A model generated the notes under the pieces. That model was not told the origin of the DNA, ran no database searches, and worked only from the letters and a program-made list of their open reading frames with translations. Shown here piece by piece: positions 1 to 12,460 of a stretch of 64,000 nt of DNA. The DNA lies in NCBI GenBank assembly GCA_963169105.1, contig OY720632.1, forward strand, positions 189,720,448 to 189,784,447. The letters run 5' to 3'. The translations under genes were made by a program, and so were the position numbers. Position 1 is the first letter of the stretch. Each line of letters opens with the position of its first letter. Origin of the DNA: Ceriagrion tenellum (taxonomy: Eukaryota; Arthropoda; Insecta; Odonata; Coenagrionidae).

Positions 1-610
1 TTTCTCTCCAGTAGTCTTAAGGTGTCAGCAAGAGGTGCACAAGTGAAGAGGGACACCACATCAAGACTAACCATTATGTCATTCGTGTTCAAACGAATAT
101 CTTTTTGGGTTTTTACAAATTCTAGCGAGTTCTTCACATGGTGTTCACTTAGTCCCAGGAATGGCATTAAATTACCTGTTAGGTATTTTGCTACATTATA
201 CGTGGAAGAGTTAATTGCACTGACAATCGGTCTGAGTGGTGTACCTTTCTTGTGTATCTTCAGCAACCCATATATCCTAGGAGGCACTGGTGCATGAGAA
301 AATAGATTCTTAACTGTCTCTTGTGGAAGATTAATTTCCTTAATTATCTTTACGGTCCTCCTGGTGATGGTTTCCGTTGGGTCTCGGGGTATTTTTCTAT
401 AAGCACTGTCCATTAGTAACTCCAGAATCTTGTGACGGTAATCAGCCTTTTTCATAAGAACAGTAGCATTGTCTTTGTCAGCAGGCAGAACAATTATGGA
501 ATTATTTCTTCTTAAAGATTGAAAGGCCATTCTTCCTTTCTTTGAAATGTTGGCTTTTGGTGGAACAGCTTTTTTAAGGACGAGAGAGATTTCACTCCTT
601 GCCTCCTCTG
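1..610 (-). mobile_element. Penelope-like element, N-terminal half of reverse transcriptase (decayed fragment)
   Basis: Read on the minus strand from about 610 down to 1, this encodes the start of a Penelope-like reverse transcriptase. In order it shows a LPADKGNATV block, a PPRIYGL-type block followed by PLRPIVSAI, and a VSLDVVSLFTCAPL block that matches the first catalytic aspartate motif. The same blocks occur in the better preserved copy at 42655-43430. The fragment is cut by the left edge of the window, so the YVDD motif would lie to the left of base 1. It abuts a GIY-YIG fragment in the opposite orientation at about 640. The family is clear from motif order; the copy is not functional here. 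Confidence 0.8.
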
Positions 611-639
611 CTTCATCATTGGCTAGTTTCCGTCTGCCA

Positions 640-837
640 CCATCTAAATTAAGGGAACAGTTGGTTAAGGCAAAAGATCCCACCGGCTTGAAGACACCAG
701 GGGTATATCAGATTCCGTGTGAATGTGGCAAAATATATGTGGGGGAGACTGGTCGAACAATTGAAACCAGGCTTAAAGAACATCGGATGCACTTTAGATC
801 GATTGGAAGAATTAGAATTTTCATTTATTCAGCCATC
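640..837 (+). mobile_element. Penelope-like element, GIY-YIG endonuclease fragment
   Basis: The plus strand encodes a Penelope-type GIY-YIG endonuclease core: a KDPTGLKTPGVYQIPC block with the paired cysteines of the Penelope subfamily (CEC), then KIYVGETGR, TRLKEH. It is close to the endonuclease of the copy near 43855-43920. The open frame beginning at 547 is antisense to the neighbouring reverse transcriptase until about 635, then switches into endonuclease sense. The piece is therefore a junction between two oppositely oriented parts of an element. It ends abruptly after the RLKEHRMHFR region. Confidence 0.8.
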
Positions 838-954
838 TGATAAAAAAATTCGAGCCCCCTATCTTGAGTGAAAGTACTTTTAAAAAGTGAAAAAGAAAAC
901 CACTGCACCGAACCTAATGATTAGCATGGACCACCAGTGGGGCCTTTGGGGGGC

Positions 955-1110
955 CTTGGGGGACCCTGAGGGCTTTTTAATATAGCCTATATTATCCACA
1001 GATATATTTTCTATCTACATGCCAAATTTCAGCTCAATCGGTTTAGTAGTTTTTGTGTGATTGAGTAACAAACATACAAACGTTCACATTTATAATATTA
1101 TTAGGATTTA
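955..1110 (+). mobile_element. RTE-like LINE 3' end
   Basis: The segment carries wording typical of the 3' untranslated tail of RTE-clade LINEs in arthropods: a 'caaatttcagctcaatcggt' block, a 'gtgattgagtaacaaacata' block, then 'atttataatattattaggat'. No coding part is left. It is a 5'-truncated copy on the plus strand, assigned from remembered family wording only. Confidence 0.6.
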
Positions 1111-4099
1111 CCATTTCTGTCTTAGTATCCCTCCAAAAAATTAAGCCTGACTACTCATATATGTGTAATAATTGTTTCTGCTTTCAAATCAGACCTTCAA
1201 ATGAAATTTAAAGAAAATTTTTCACCAAAGCATGAATGGAACCAGCGACTAGCACTCAAGCCTGTGAAGGCCATGTGAAAAAATAGGAACACACTCTTTT
1301 ATTTTCTCAAAATTTCAATGGTGCTCTGTGGCCTGGTGACTCACATCCTCAGCTGACAGTGGTGGGGCCTCTATTCTAACCTTACCAATGGACACTTTAT
1401 TTAGCTGCTTTTTTAAAATCTATTTATTTATCCATACTCTGGATATGAAATATTTTCATTAATAGTACCTACCGGCAGGTTTTTACCAAAAATTGATTTT
1501 TATATGTGGATTCAGACTTTGGTTGGCAAACCTTGTCTTGGCGACTATAAGCATTGGGTTTGGTATCTCTCGCCTGCTGTAGATGATAGAAATACCCAGT
1601 CACTAATAACCAGAGAGTAACTACTGACTTGTGTTTCGAAGAAATTCACTCCTGTAGGATGGTGTCTTTCTCTGACATTATGGGGACACTAGCTGCAGCA
1701 ACACTCTTATATTGTGGTTATCCGTCCTCCGGAAGTTGGCAAATGACTGAATCCTCCTTCTACAGTTCATGGTATGCCTCCATCGTAGCCATTCCACAGC
1801 CCAAATCCTTTGACAATATCTCCTCCAAGCCTCAACATGCATGGCTACAATTGCCACTGCTACACAAAAGGCCACTTAAGCTACGTTGTTGTGTACAATA
1901 TTAATTTTGTGCTTATATGCTTGACTAAACTTGATCAAATATGAAGAAATCTTGCAATTCAATCGAGTATGGACTCCTATTCCTAAGGTGATTTCTGTTA
2001 GTTACTTGTTTACTTAAGCAGTCGCTGTGAAAATATACTCCTGTCCAAAGGAAACTCACTACCTTGGAACCGAAAAAAAGTCCTGAGCTGGCGTCGATGT
2101 GACAACATGGTTGAACCTTGCCCCCTGCCCGGGGAAGCAATAAACAAACGGAACAGAACATAGGTCTTCCTCCCCGAGGGAGAAGATGCACAAAGGGAAA
2201 ATCTTGACCTAGGAAAGGATGGAGTGTGGAAGGACCCAGGTCAGGAGGGTTTTTCCTAAGCGGTGGGAGGAGAGTCCAGGCTTCAGTTCACGTGTCTGTG
2301 CGAGAATGAAAGGGCGATGGCTCGTTTCGGTTGCTCGAAGACCTCTCATTGATGATAACTGCTGGAAGATGTGAAAAGCCCAGCCTTTGTCTTTATCACG
2401 TTGCTTGTTCAGTTTCTTTAAATAAATTATTTCATACGCATATTTGTAAACATTTGTAAATTTTGTAACACTTGACGTCTTTTAGTTACATGAACTTCCT
2501 TGTGGTTTTGAAATCCCCATGGTTACTCACATGCCATGAATGATCCAGAGGTAACTTACAAAGTTTTTCCAGTAGCTGGTTCAATTTTGTAATTATTCCC
2601 TTCATTTAGTTACTTTTCCTGTGAATGGGTAATGAAAGTTCACAAAGCACATTTTAAGATATATATTTAATGTTAATTTAAATACACATGCTACAAAGTT
2701 ACACATGTAAGAGAAATTTGAAGATGCAATTGACTACTCGAAATGCCATATTCTCCAAGAGAAAAATTCATTGCCTAGACTATGATTTGATTTTTAAACA
2801 AATAATAACAAATTGTTTAGCGTAGTCCCTCAGTTTTGAGGGACTTACTGAGAGGTATGTAGCTTTAATGGTCCCTCTTAGAAACAGTATTTATTTCAAA
2901 TACGGATTGAAATATCTCTATGCTTAATTATTTTACTGTAATAATGTTTTTAAACCGACATCCATCCACTCAACCATAGAATTCATTTTTCACTGTATTT
3001 CAAAAAAAGGAGTACGGCGAAGGAGGCCAATAACTCTGGCCTCTTATTGAAACAGAGCATTCCTTTTCAAAGTAATTGTTAACGGGAAATGATTCTTATT
3101 GAAACAGATTATGACACAAACATAAATAATTACTGATTTTATTTAAGCAAGTCATGATATTTCAACCCTCATATCTTTCTAGTAACAAAAGTTTTCTTGT
3201 TGCTTAACTTCATTTTAATGGTGTTGAGATGTCTCGCTTTTATTTCTCACGAAAATCGTTGAAATTAGCAGAACAAATAACCTTCACACTAAGTCCAGTT
3301 AAAAATTACTTGATGTCATTTATTTAACTCATTGAGTGACTCAAATAGTATCTTCATTTCACTCAATTAGTGAATTCAGCCTCCACTCTATTATCGAAAA
3401 TCAGTGTGTTGAGGAGGGTCCCCTGTTGAACCCATAAATACATTTCTGGGCGAGCAATAAACATTCCACACAAAAGAAAGCCCTCCTCTCCTTCCTGGTT
3501 TGAGGAAAGGCTTTACTCTTCTGAAAGTTACCTAAGCAGGGCAGTGATTTCTTTCTCAGCTTGGAGTGGGCACGTAGGAGTGGTGTTGTTTTTTAACTGT
3601 TTCCATTCACTCAGGTGGTTTGGGGCTTCCATTTGCTTATTAGTGAAGCAGGAAGAGGGGCAGGTCTGCAAAGTCGTACAATCTCTAGATGTGTCATTGG
3701 CAACAACTAGATGGTGCGGAGAGGACATGCCCATCCAAGGTGATAGACTACTACTTTCTCTAACACCACGATGCCCATCTCTGGTCCCCACATTCGTTTC
3801 TCTCTTTATTATCATTTTCTAATCCTATTCTGATATGTTAAAAAATACTACGAGTTAACTTCATTTCTTGCTTTTGGCTCCATAAATTTGCGTATCCCAG
3901 AAGAATGTTATAGAATATTCACAAAAAATATTGCAGGAAGTGCTTTTATGGACGTTATTTTCGCAATTACTTTGGCTAAGTGCCCAAAATTTGGCATAAG
4001 TGGAATAGAAAACGAAGCAATGATGCCTAAGGAGGTGGGCACAAACTTCACTCTAATTCTGCAAAGACGAGCCATTTGGAGGTAGTTTTTGTTGAGAGG
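1111..4099. other. Intergenic, no gene recognised
   Basis: AT-rich sequence with only short open frames in all six frames. Nothing recognisable was found apart from a small 20-base hairpin (2826-2845) and a GC-richer patch at 2040-2340 of unknown origin. Open frames at 1629-1904, 1925-2191 and 3528-3822 lack any family motif. Confidence 0.5.
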
Positions 4100-4330
4100 T
4101 GAATGTGCAAAATTCCACAGAGAAAAAAATCATCCTCCTTGACTGGGATTTGAACCAGGATCCCTCGATTTCCGGCCGAGTGCTTTCGCCAGTGAAGCTA
4201 CTGAGGGGTCCTCTTCCCCTGTGGATTTTTGTGACCTTTACAGAACCAGATGTTCTCGACTGCCGGACATAAATGATTATTTCTCTGTGGACGGATGATT
4301 TTTTCTCTGTGGAATTTCGCACATTTGTGC
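4100..4330 (-). mobile_element. tRNA-derived SINE with inverted tail copy
   Basis: On the minus strand, 4207 to 4140 reads like a tRNA: an A-box-like TAGCTTCACTGG (4189-4200), an anticodon-arm-like middle, and a B-box-like GGTTCAAATCC (4147-4157). Beyond this head the body runs to a CACAGAGAAAAAA stretch at 4116-4130. That body segment (about 4105-4138) reappears inverted at 4287-4320, so the head sits inside an imperfect hairpin. A further pair of direct repeats, 4347-4397 and 4485-4530, shares 'gtcccggatagctttaaatt'-type wording. This is a retroposed Pol III unit rather than a working tRNA gene, since the acceptor stem does not close. Confidence 0.65.
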
Positions 4331-5160
4331 ATTGCAGATGACTCTGTAAAAGTGGAACTCTGTGGCTTGTCCCGGATAGCTTTAAATTTGTCAAATGGAG
4401 TGAACACCTCTGTGTTCAAAGTACGATTTTTTCCTAGTGGGCAGTGGTGCTAAGCGCTCCGTAGCGACTGATTGTTACATTGTATGTGGAACTCCGTGGC
4501 TAGTCCCGGTTAGCTTTAAATTTGTTGAGAGATGACGTTGATGTTGGGAGACAACTCGTCCAATCAGTGATGACGAAAGATCTTTGTCAAATAACCAAAG
4601 AATCAGTTGCTTTCTTTGGATACAATTGAATAGACTTTTGCCTAGAGGCGTGGACTGTAAGAGCGATGGGAATGATCGAGCCTCATGATTTCTCTCGGGC
4701 AATACTGTTCATTCTTTAATTCTTAAATCATTCTTCAGTTCTCGTTGGCTGATGAACAAGAAATGAAATAATTATCATTTTCCTATAATCCAGCAGGAAA
4801 AAATAACTACCCTATGTATTTGCAAAATATATACTGAATTAAGAATTAGCGGATACATATGCATATTATACAGACAAAATACTGGAAGTGGCATTTTCTT
4901 TGGAAAATGGCCAAAACACGTCAGAGCCATTATGCATCACAGATAGTTATTTTTAGTAAGAAAGAGACAAAGTCGGACCAAGTCTTAACATAGTGTGGCA
5001 AAAAGATGTCTCTGTCAGGAAATTAATGTATTTAATCCCTATCAATTTCTACCAGGAAACAAAAATTGAATTAAGGCTGAATTCAATGGTTGAGATGATG
5101 GAAGGTGGATTATAAGCATTCTAGCAGTAGAATATTATGGCATAGAGTTATTCCAATCCA
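4331..5160. other. Intergenic, no gene recognised
   Basis: Apart from the 45-50 base direct repeats noted with the SINE, this stretch shows no coding signal or recognisable repeat. Confidence 0.5.
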
Positions 5161-5169
5161 CATTTGAAG

Positions 5170-6230
5170 TAAAGCAGCTTCCAAGGAGGAGTTGTACAGC
5201 CCTCTTCTCCCTAATTGATCTATATGGACAGAGTCAGACAATTACCATTCATCAGGGGATCGAGATCTATCAGATTCAGGTCGGGTGTATTTGGTGGCCA
5301 CGGTAGCACTGTTGTATGCCAATGATCCTTGAAAAATTGACTGGTATTTTGCACATTGTGGCTTAGACAGTTGTTTTGCATTAACACTATTTCTTCACCT
5401 TTTGGCACTACTTTGGTTGTGTATGGAAGCAGTGAAGTGCAGAGATTGGATGTAATCCTGCTATGTCACTCGAGGTGGTGTTTTCGCAAATGGTCATAGT
5501 CCAGCAGCAGAAATAGCTCTCCAAAAAGTGAGGCTTACGTCTATTAGTCTAATTCATCAATAATTCATTAACATGTATTTTGGATGATTTCTGAAAAAAC
5601 AATGAGTATAATTTTTGTTTATAGACAGGGATATGGTCACAAATATCCTATCAATTACTTGGTTATGTTTACCTACAATAGTGTCATCCACAGCTGAACA
5701 TATCCAGTGTCATGACTTCTAAAGATCTTTCTGTTACTGAAAGTGGTATCCCAAAATGATTGCTCCATATCCACTTATGAATGGGCAAAATTTAATCTCA
5801 CTCTTTTATTAATTTTGCTAATTGCTGGATTTCTTGCCAGTCTGTTATTTCTTATTCCTACTTCTAGGAGGCAGTTTCTCACAGTGCAGGTATTGCAATT
5901 TGTCTAATGTTGTCTTTATTGCTACTGCCAAACTGACACTGAGAGGGCTGTCAGAAGCTTGTTGGCAAATGTTGTCATCATCACCTCTAGGTGTACATCT
6001 TGGTCTTCCACTTCTTGATTGTGTGAGCAATGTCTCATCTCCCTTCCCATAGCATTTTATCCAGTAATACTCAGTGCTTCTATATAAATTCATCCCCCTG
6101 GGTATCCAAGAGATAGTTGAGCCTACCCAAATTATTCTGTGGACTTTAACCCTCTTGCCTGGACTTGATGGCATTTTGTCAGTATCCATCACTCTCCAAG
6201 GATGAAGGTTAACTGGCTATCAGCTCATGA
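5170..6230 (-). pseudogene. Tc1/mariner transposase remnant
   Basis: Two separated minus-strand pieces form a Tc1/mariner transposase. The N-terminal piece (about 6192-5850) has SRSGRPRCTPRGDDDNI, the linker between the two helix-turn-helix halves of Tc1-type proteins. The C-terminal piece (about 5408-5222) has a degenerate DNCxSH block followed by LPWPPNTPDLN, the signature around the second catalytic aspartate and before the third acidic residue. The intervening region is riddled with stops and frameshifts and the final DDE residue context is lost. A dead copy; terminal inverted repeats were not found. Confidence 0.8.
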
Positions 6231-7270
6231 GCCCTTCCAGAGCAAATGAAGTGTCTGCAAAATTATATGAATTCAATAAGCAATCCACAAACCCTTAGGT
6301 CAATTGCCTCTGTCCCTTTATGATTAGCTACCTGTGGTCTTCCCCACAGTGTTTTGCTTTAGGAACATCATACATTCTTGTCTGAATTTGGTTAATATGA
6401 AAGAGAGGGTTTGAACTAAATGTTTCAAGCATGCACATGATATCCAATGTGTATCTGTTCTGGTGTCCTGCATGAAACATGCTTGGAGTGGGTTAAATCG
6501 CTGGTAATTTTCCACTGGTGTACATTGTGGAAAAATGAAATACTGTGTTTGAATATCCCTCGTCATGGATGAGACTTAAGAATAATATGCCATCAGAAAA
6601 TAAATTGATTTTCCCCTAGAGCAATAGTCACATCACTATTTGTTTGTTGGGAAACTCTCCCCCATTGTACATGCCAATGTACATCATCTTTAGGTGAAAG
6701 GTGGTGTTAAGTGCACACAGGTTATACATATTTGGGGAAAACAGTAGGGTTTGGCGACCAATGGGAGGAGGGGTAATGCAAGGAAGGGGCTCCAGGGTTA
6801 ACAGTTGAGCCAAAACATAATGTTGGTGATGTCACACACTCCTCATCTTCGCCTGACCCAGAACCAAGAGTGCTGCTGCAAATGGTGATTTTCAGCACGA
6901 CAAAATTTGACCACCCATGTTTGAGCCTTTTGAGCAGAGTTCAACTATTTTAATGATGATTCATATATGTATTTCCTGTGATGAAAATTTCATATTCTGC
7001 AAACTGTTTTGAACTATTATAGTTTCTCCGAATATGTTTTATGGCTTTTGAAGGACAGCATTACATATTTAGTTCTTCAGTATTATTTTGGAGAGAAAGT
7101 TTGCTCGAAGCCAGGACTAATTGTGCACAATGCTTCTATTTTACTTCACTAGCATGCAAAAACATATACGTAAAGCTCATACTGGTATATGCTTCCAAAT
7201 GCCTGTATTTTTGTCTAATTACCTCCTCATAATACATATATTCTTTGATGGGTGATATTTTCATTTTAAG
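6231..7270. other. Unannotated sequence; intron-like left of a possible exon
   Basis: AT-rich sequence without a convincing coding segment. If the exon at 7271 is real, this would be its preceding intron. No upstream exon of the same gene could be found in the window. Confidence 0.35.
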
Positions 7271-7426
7271 GAAATGGAGCAGATCAACAATCTAACCAAG
7301 TATGATATGCCTGAGATGTCGGAGGTGTTGACATCATTCTTTGCGGGTGGCGAGAAGCAGAGGGGGGGTGGAGGGGGTGGGGGGAGTGGTGCACGAGCAA
7401 TGAAGGCAAGCAAGAAAAGGCAGTGA
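7271..7426 (+). CDS. Possible terminal exon of an unidentified gene (glycine-rich, lysine-rich C-terminus)
   Basis: A 156-base open segment follows a plausible acceptor (ttttaag at 7264-7270) and stops at TGA 7424-7426. It encodes 52 residues: an amphipathic stretch (EMEQINNLTKYDMPEMSEV, then LTSFFAGGEKQ), a run of about eight glycines, and a basic end (MKASKKRQ). Codon use and residue balance look more like real protein than the surrounding frames, and AATAAA signals lie downstream (8096 region and 9861 region). I do not recognise the family. Upstream exons would be left of the window or hidden in it, so this is an inference. It may be an end of a host gene lying head-to-tail with MSH6, or chance. 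Confidence 0.4.
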   Translation, partial: EMEQINNLTKYDMPEMSEVLTSFFAGGEKQRGGGGGGGSGARAMKASKKRQ

Positions 7427-9940
7427 GAGCGTCACTCGACGATGATGAGGGGTGACCGCAAACACACTTGAGAAAGGAAAGGGAGGAGATGTCCTTGTTG
7501 ATTTTTGTTCACGATGAAGAGTATGGATTTTATGTGGCTGAGCAGTGCTGAGCCAATTTTTGAATGGTATTGTGGGAACATTTGTTTGTGTGAGTTATAA
7601 TAAAATAAGAATTTTGAGAGGAATGTTTGATAGAGAGTCAAGCATCATATGTATGTTATCACTTTGTGAGGGACTCTACAGGTTCTACCCTCAACACATG
7701 CTGTGTGCATTGTTGAGGACCCATGGATTAAGCCAGTCTCACTGGCCAGAGAAATCTCATATTCAACATTTCTAGCAGTAAAGTAAAACAAAAAAGAAAA
7801 ATAATCTTCTTGCTTTAGTCATGAGCCACAGGCCACTGAATTGTATGCCTCTGCTGTGAGCATGAGATGTCTTGACGTGCACCTGTCATCACTGCGCCAC
7901 TCCTACTCATCAGTGCTCCTTGAATCCATTGCTTAGTTCCTTTTGTTTTGGTTTTTTTTTAGCAGCTTGGCGGTCGTTTCATGAAAATGGAGGCACTGAC
8001 AATTTTAAATATGCAGTAATGGCTGGCATAAAGCAGTGATGAGGATATGAGGCCCAAAATCTGATGTTCATTTTCAACGATTGACTATTGAGAGGAAATA
8101 AATAACTTGAGTTGTCTCATTTTGCTATTTTATTTTGTATTTGTTCCCTTAGTCCTACATAAAGATTACTTGTTTATTTATTGGTCCCTCCATTTGAATC
8201 GTCTGTGATGATGTGATAAAGGAAATCATTTAGAAGTGTACCCGGAAAATCTTAGAAAATTATAAATGATTTTTTTTCCTTGGTGTTTACAGCTGAAATG
8301 ACTGATGCTTGTATTATTTTTGGTGCATCCAGGGAGGTTTACTCAATATAGTGGTTAATGGGTAAGACATAATCATTAGGTCAGAGACAGTGTATCAGGT
8401 CAATGATTTGACAATGATGAATGACAAGCCGTCTTTTGTAATATTCTGAATTACTGTATGTGTGTGCTGCACTACTAATGAGGAATGCTCTTTCTGCACA
8501 CAGTTGAGTTCTAAGCTCTAATTACAATCGCAACTTCAAGGAATAACTTGTTAAGTTACCATTGGTTAAATTAAGACTACTCTTTTATTTTATGATTTAA
8601 ACTCATCAGTGGTATTCTATTTGGGCATATCATTTCATTTGTAATACCCTGGTACCTACAATCATAAAAATATCTTTATAATAAGGCCAGCTCATCCTTA
8701 AATTGTGGGCATTGTGAACAAGATGTTTGCTCTATTTTTTCTGAGCTACTGCCACTATCCTCAAGGATTTGCTGGTGTGCCTTCATCATTATTCACTAAT
8801 TTTTCATTACTTCTCTTTTAATGGTACTCAAGTGATCAGTCTTGAATCTTGTATAGGATTCATGAATTTAATTATTTTATACATGTAATGGTTTCAATAT
8901 CAAAACTGTTTAACATGCTATCTGTTGAGGAAAATGGATTACTAGTTACATTTTATAATATACTTTTGCTCTTCGGCTTCGTTTAAACTCTGCATTTGGT
9001 TTTCTGAATGAATAAAATTCAGCCTTGGAATGTTTTGGGAATCCAATTTTTGGTGAAAATTGAATTTTTCAATCATATGAAAACAATTTGGTGAAACACC
9101 AAACAAATTGCTTATGGAATGCTGAATCAAAGCTTCCATGAATTCCTTTCTGAGGACCAAAATATTAGTGTATTTAGTCTTCATTTTGATTATTTTGTGG
9201 GGGAGTAGCTGAATAGTTAGAACTCTTGAGATTTTTTAATTTTAGGTTAAATCAGTGATGTTGAGGCAGCATTATTCAGTTGAAAAAACTTCTTAGTTAA
9301 AATGCATACTTAATTCCAATTGACGTAACCAAGTTTAATCACAGTGATGTGCCTCGTGTGAATTACGGTGTTACATTCTATTTACTCTATCATTTGGATA
9401 TTAATAGTTATGTTAACATATCTTAACCTTTGTACATAAGCCCAAAGTTATTAAAGTTTGAAATTTCACTCATTTTTTAGCTTATTTACCTGCATCATTG
9501 AAAACTGCTGCTAACACTTTTTGCAGTTCGAAAGAGCTGCTAAGGTTATTAAATTGAGGAAGGGATATTACTTTAAAGATCTTGATTGAAACTATACCAA
9601 AGCCTTTTTCCAATGTCAAAATCAAGGAAATATGCTGAACGAATATGAGTGAGCATGTTACGTAATTTATTTCACTATCATTGAGTATTTTTTGTTGTAG
9701 ATAATGTAAATAATGGAGATACAAATTTTAATTGAGTTGGAAAATGTTATTGTATATAATACATACATTGAGTAATATCATTTATTTGTACAGTTTTGCT
9801 GTGGATGGAATTTTGATGTTTTCTTGTTGATCAATGTAAAACAATATGCAATTGTATGCAAAATAAAATGAATTTTCTTAAGGTTTCTTCTTTTTGTTTT
9901 GTTTAGGCAACATCCATCCTGAAAATGCTAACTTTCAGTG
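7427..9940. other. Possible 3' UTR and downstream intergenic sequence
   Basis: No coding signal is seen. AATAAA hexamers occur near 8096 and 9861. The block is AT-rich with weak open frames (8942-9184, 9482-9724 on the minus strand) that carry no motif. Confidence 0.35.
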
Positions 9941-10252
9941 ATTATTTTTGCTATTCCGGCTAATCTGGTTAGCGGTATACCTACCCATTGAATCAAGATT
10001 TCTCGGGACTCCCCAGATCAGGCTTTCCATGGCTGACATTTCAATGAGTCCTCATTGGGGCAGAGGGACCGAGTGCCAAGTGTTGGAATTGGCTGGGTGT
10101 ATACCCTCATTCGTGCTGTCCACATGGCTCATGATCGCCTCGTGTTCTTTTCATTTTTTACACCTTTTTTGTTTTATCATATGCTGCTCTCCAAAGTTTG
10201 CTCACCATGTGAACAGTGTCTCGGTTCATGGTTTGTTTCCTTCAGATTTGTC

Positions 10253-11030
10253 TCAATGGATTCCTTGGCCAAGTGATCCCAGTACCCATGTGGTGCAGCA
10301 AAGGATTTTGGCTCTGTCAAAGTTTATATGGTGAGCATTCTCAAGGCTATGTTCTGCTAATGCCAATTTCTCAGATTCACCTAGCCTGATGTGTCTTTGA
10401 TGTTCTTTTATCTGCGTCTCTCTGGTGCATGGGGCCTCTCCAATGTAGGCCTGACCACAGTCACAAGGGATGTGATTAACTCCTGGCATCATCTGGCCAA
10501 GGGTATCCTTTGCTCTTACGAAGTAGTCCAGCAGTTTCCCTGTTGGTCTGTGGATGGCCACAATGCCGTTTCTTTGGAATCTTTCCTATTTTTGTGGAGG
10601 CCATGGAAACTGCGGAAGCAGGCTCTTCCAAATTGTTTCTTGTGTTCTTCCGCCTGTTGTGTCATTGATTCAGCGGTCCTTTTCAGAGCCATCAGAAAAT
10701 CCTTGTTGTCATTTCCATTCTGCTTGAATATTGTTCTAATGCGTTTCAGATCTGAAGGTAGACTCTGTATCAGCTACTGATTTTGCCCTGTGAATCAGAG
10801 CTGTCAGAACTCCTTGCCTTTGGGAGGGGTGATGGTGACTGCTCCGATTTAGATAGAGAATGATATGATTTGGCCTACTGAAGACACTACATTCCATCTG
10901 GTTTTCTCTCAATTGATAAATATATCTCAGTACCTCTGAAGTTATCCTCTTTGGGTGATCATTGCAAACAGTGTCCACATGTTGATCAGATTTGATTGAC
11001 ATTTCTATTCGTTTCTTGGGGACAAGAGGA
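10253..11030 (-). mobile_element. Penelope-like element, C-terminal RT plus GIY-YIG fragment
   Basis: Read from 11030 down, the minus strand first encodes the end of the RT thumb region: NHIILYLNRSSHHHPSQR followed by VLTALIHRAKSVAD. These are collinear with a HTDLYLNGLSHHHS block in the copy at 42655-44400. After frameshifts it continues into the endonuclease at 10561-10253: a PGVNHIPCDCGQAYIGE core with the CxC pair, then QIKEHQRHIRLG and a conserved AEHS..HHINFDRAKIL tail. The GIY-YIG tyrosines are partly changed (GVN in place of GVY). A 5'-truncated, decayed copy. Confidence 0.8.
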
Positions 11031-11282
11031 ACACCTTCCACAATGTTTGCCCATCAGATATATCACTATTTATACAGCATTCAAGTAAATAGTTTAAACC
11101 TGCATGTAAAATTGCTTCCCTAATGGCTTTTACTTTTGTCTAAGGGCTCTTCATCAATTTTCAATTTCTGGTTTAGTCTAGTCTTTCAATAAACCAATGG
11201 GGAAATTTTTCCTTGCCCCTTTTCCTTTCGGCATTGCTTTTTTGTTTATTTAGGACGATTGTATTTATTGCTGCAAGATCTA

Positions 11283-11690
11283 TTAGCTGAAAAATATAGC
11301 AAGGGGCCACCACCTAGTCCCATGCTTTGCCATTTGGTCAACAGTATCAACACCTGATTTAGTTTTATTGTAGAATAAAATTACCTCTGGCTTCTTGAGT
11401 GCACCACTACTCATATCAAATGACCTACATAAGATAGAAAGAAGAATATCCGCCTTCCTTGGTTTTGGAACATAAGAAACCATCAATATTTTGTTAGTGT
11501 ACGCAAAAATACTTGACTATTCTTCTCCTCGTTTAGAGGGTATCAAAGCATCAGGAATTTCCACTCAAATTGAATGCATGTCCCCACGAGAGCTTTTTTC
11601 CTGTTCTTCACCCAGTTCATGACTGGCAAAAAAATTATCAGCAGTGATATTTCTACTTATCCCATGTAAATACCTATCCAAATCAAGTAG
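11283..11690 (-). pseudogene. piggyBac-type transposase remnant (copy 1)
   Basis: The minus-strand frame at 11486-11283 encodes KPEVILFYNKTKSGVDTVDQ, the block of piggyBac transposases that contains the last catalytic aspartate region, followed by a degenerate TRRWPLAIFF segment. Just upstream on the same strand (about 11690-11590) is a degenerate version of the NITADNFF block. Stops and frameshifts break it. Its left neighbour on the minus strand, at 12005-12460, repeats the middle block, so this is either a second copy or an internal duplication. Confidence 0.75.
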
Positions 11691-12004
11691 CACTATATTC
11701 TCTTGCTTTGCTTCTCAGGTACTCTTATTTTTGCCAGTAAATTTTAGCATTTACAATGTATTGGAATTCACAGTCAACTGCCATCCAGACCATAATGTGA
11801 TACTTTCTCGGCTTGGATGGTATGTACATTATGAAAGTGCACCTACCACTAATTGCACACAAATGCTCATTGACATAAATATTTTATGATAGTTTGTATG
11901 ATATGTATGCCTCTATGAACTTTAAAAAAACTCCTCTTACTGCCTTGGATTTTATTTTTCAGCGTCTCCTGTCTTGGTGCATGAGTCTCCTTATCATTAA
12001 ATCT

Positions 12005-12460
12005 CTGCTTTCTTCCACAAGTTCTTGACCCGGTTCGTGACTGGTGAAAAAATTACCAAAGTGATATTATTACCTATCCCTGGTAAATGCCTATCCAAAA
12101 CAAGTAGCACTCTTTAATCTTTATCTACTTCTCGGGTATCCCCAGTTTTGCCAGTACATATATAATTGCATTTTCCAAATATTTGCTCTTTTGTTTGGAA
12201 TCTGTGACCGGATATTGAAAAGATGAAAGAATGAAAAATAATTTATTACAGCAAAACTAGATCTCATTTGACCAAACCAAGTTTTATTCCCAGCATTATT
12301 TGGCATTCCAAACAACATAAAAAATATGTCATTCAAAAAGGTGGAGCGACGTTCGTAGTCTCCCCTTGTAAGCCAACATACCTCAGCCTTATCCTGTCCT
12401 AGATTTCCCTGAACTCTGGCTTTGCTGCTCGGATGGCCGTCGCTCACAAATGAAAGCATT
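12005..12460 (-). pseudogene. piggyBac-type transposase remnant (copy 2)
   Basis: The stretch 12005-12170 is a direct repeat of 11600-11740 and on the minus strand shows a KMQLYMY block, a dibasic/leucine segment and a decayed NITLDNFF-like block, matching the middle of piggyBac transposases. The open frame 12459-12121 on the minus strand partly overlaps it in a different frame and carries no extra recognisable domain. Very decayed. Confidence 0.5.

Noticed and set aside
2826..2845. GTCCCTCA...TGAGGGAC hairpin
   Set aside because: Stem of 8 bp without a U-run or any known RNA family; isolated.
3528..3822. Opposed open frames of 92-95 codons on both strands
   Set aside because: Mirror frames of the same bases, no conserved motif, no supporting gene context.
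4136..4215. tRNA gene on the minus strand
   Set aside because: A and B boxes are present but the acceptor stem does not pair and a SINE tail follows; called a SINE instead.
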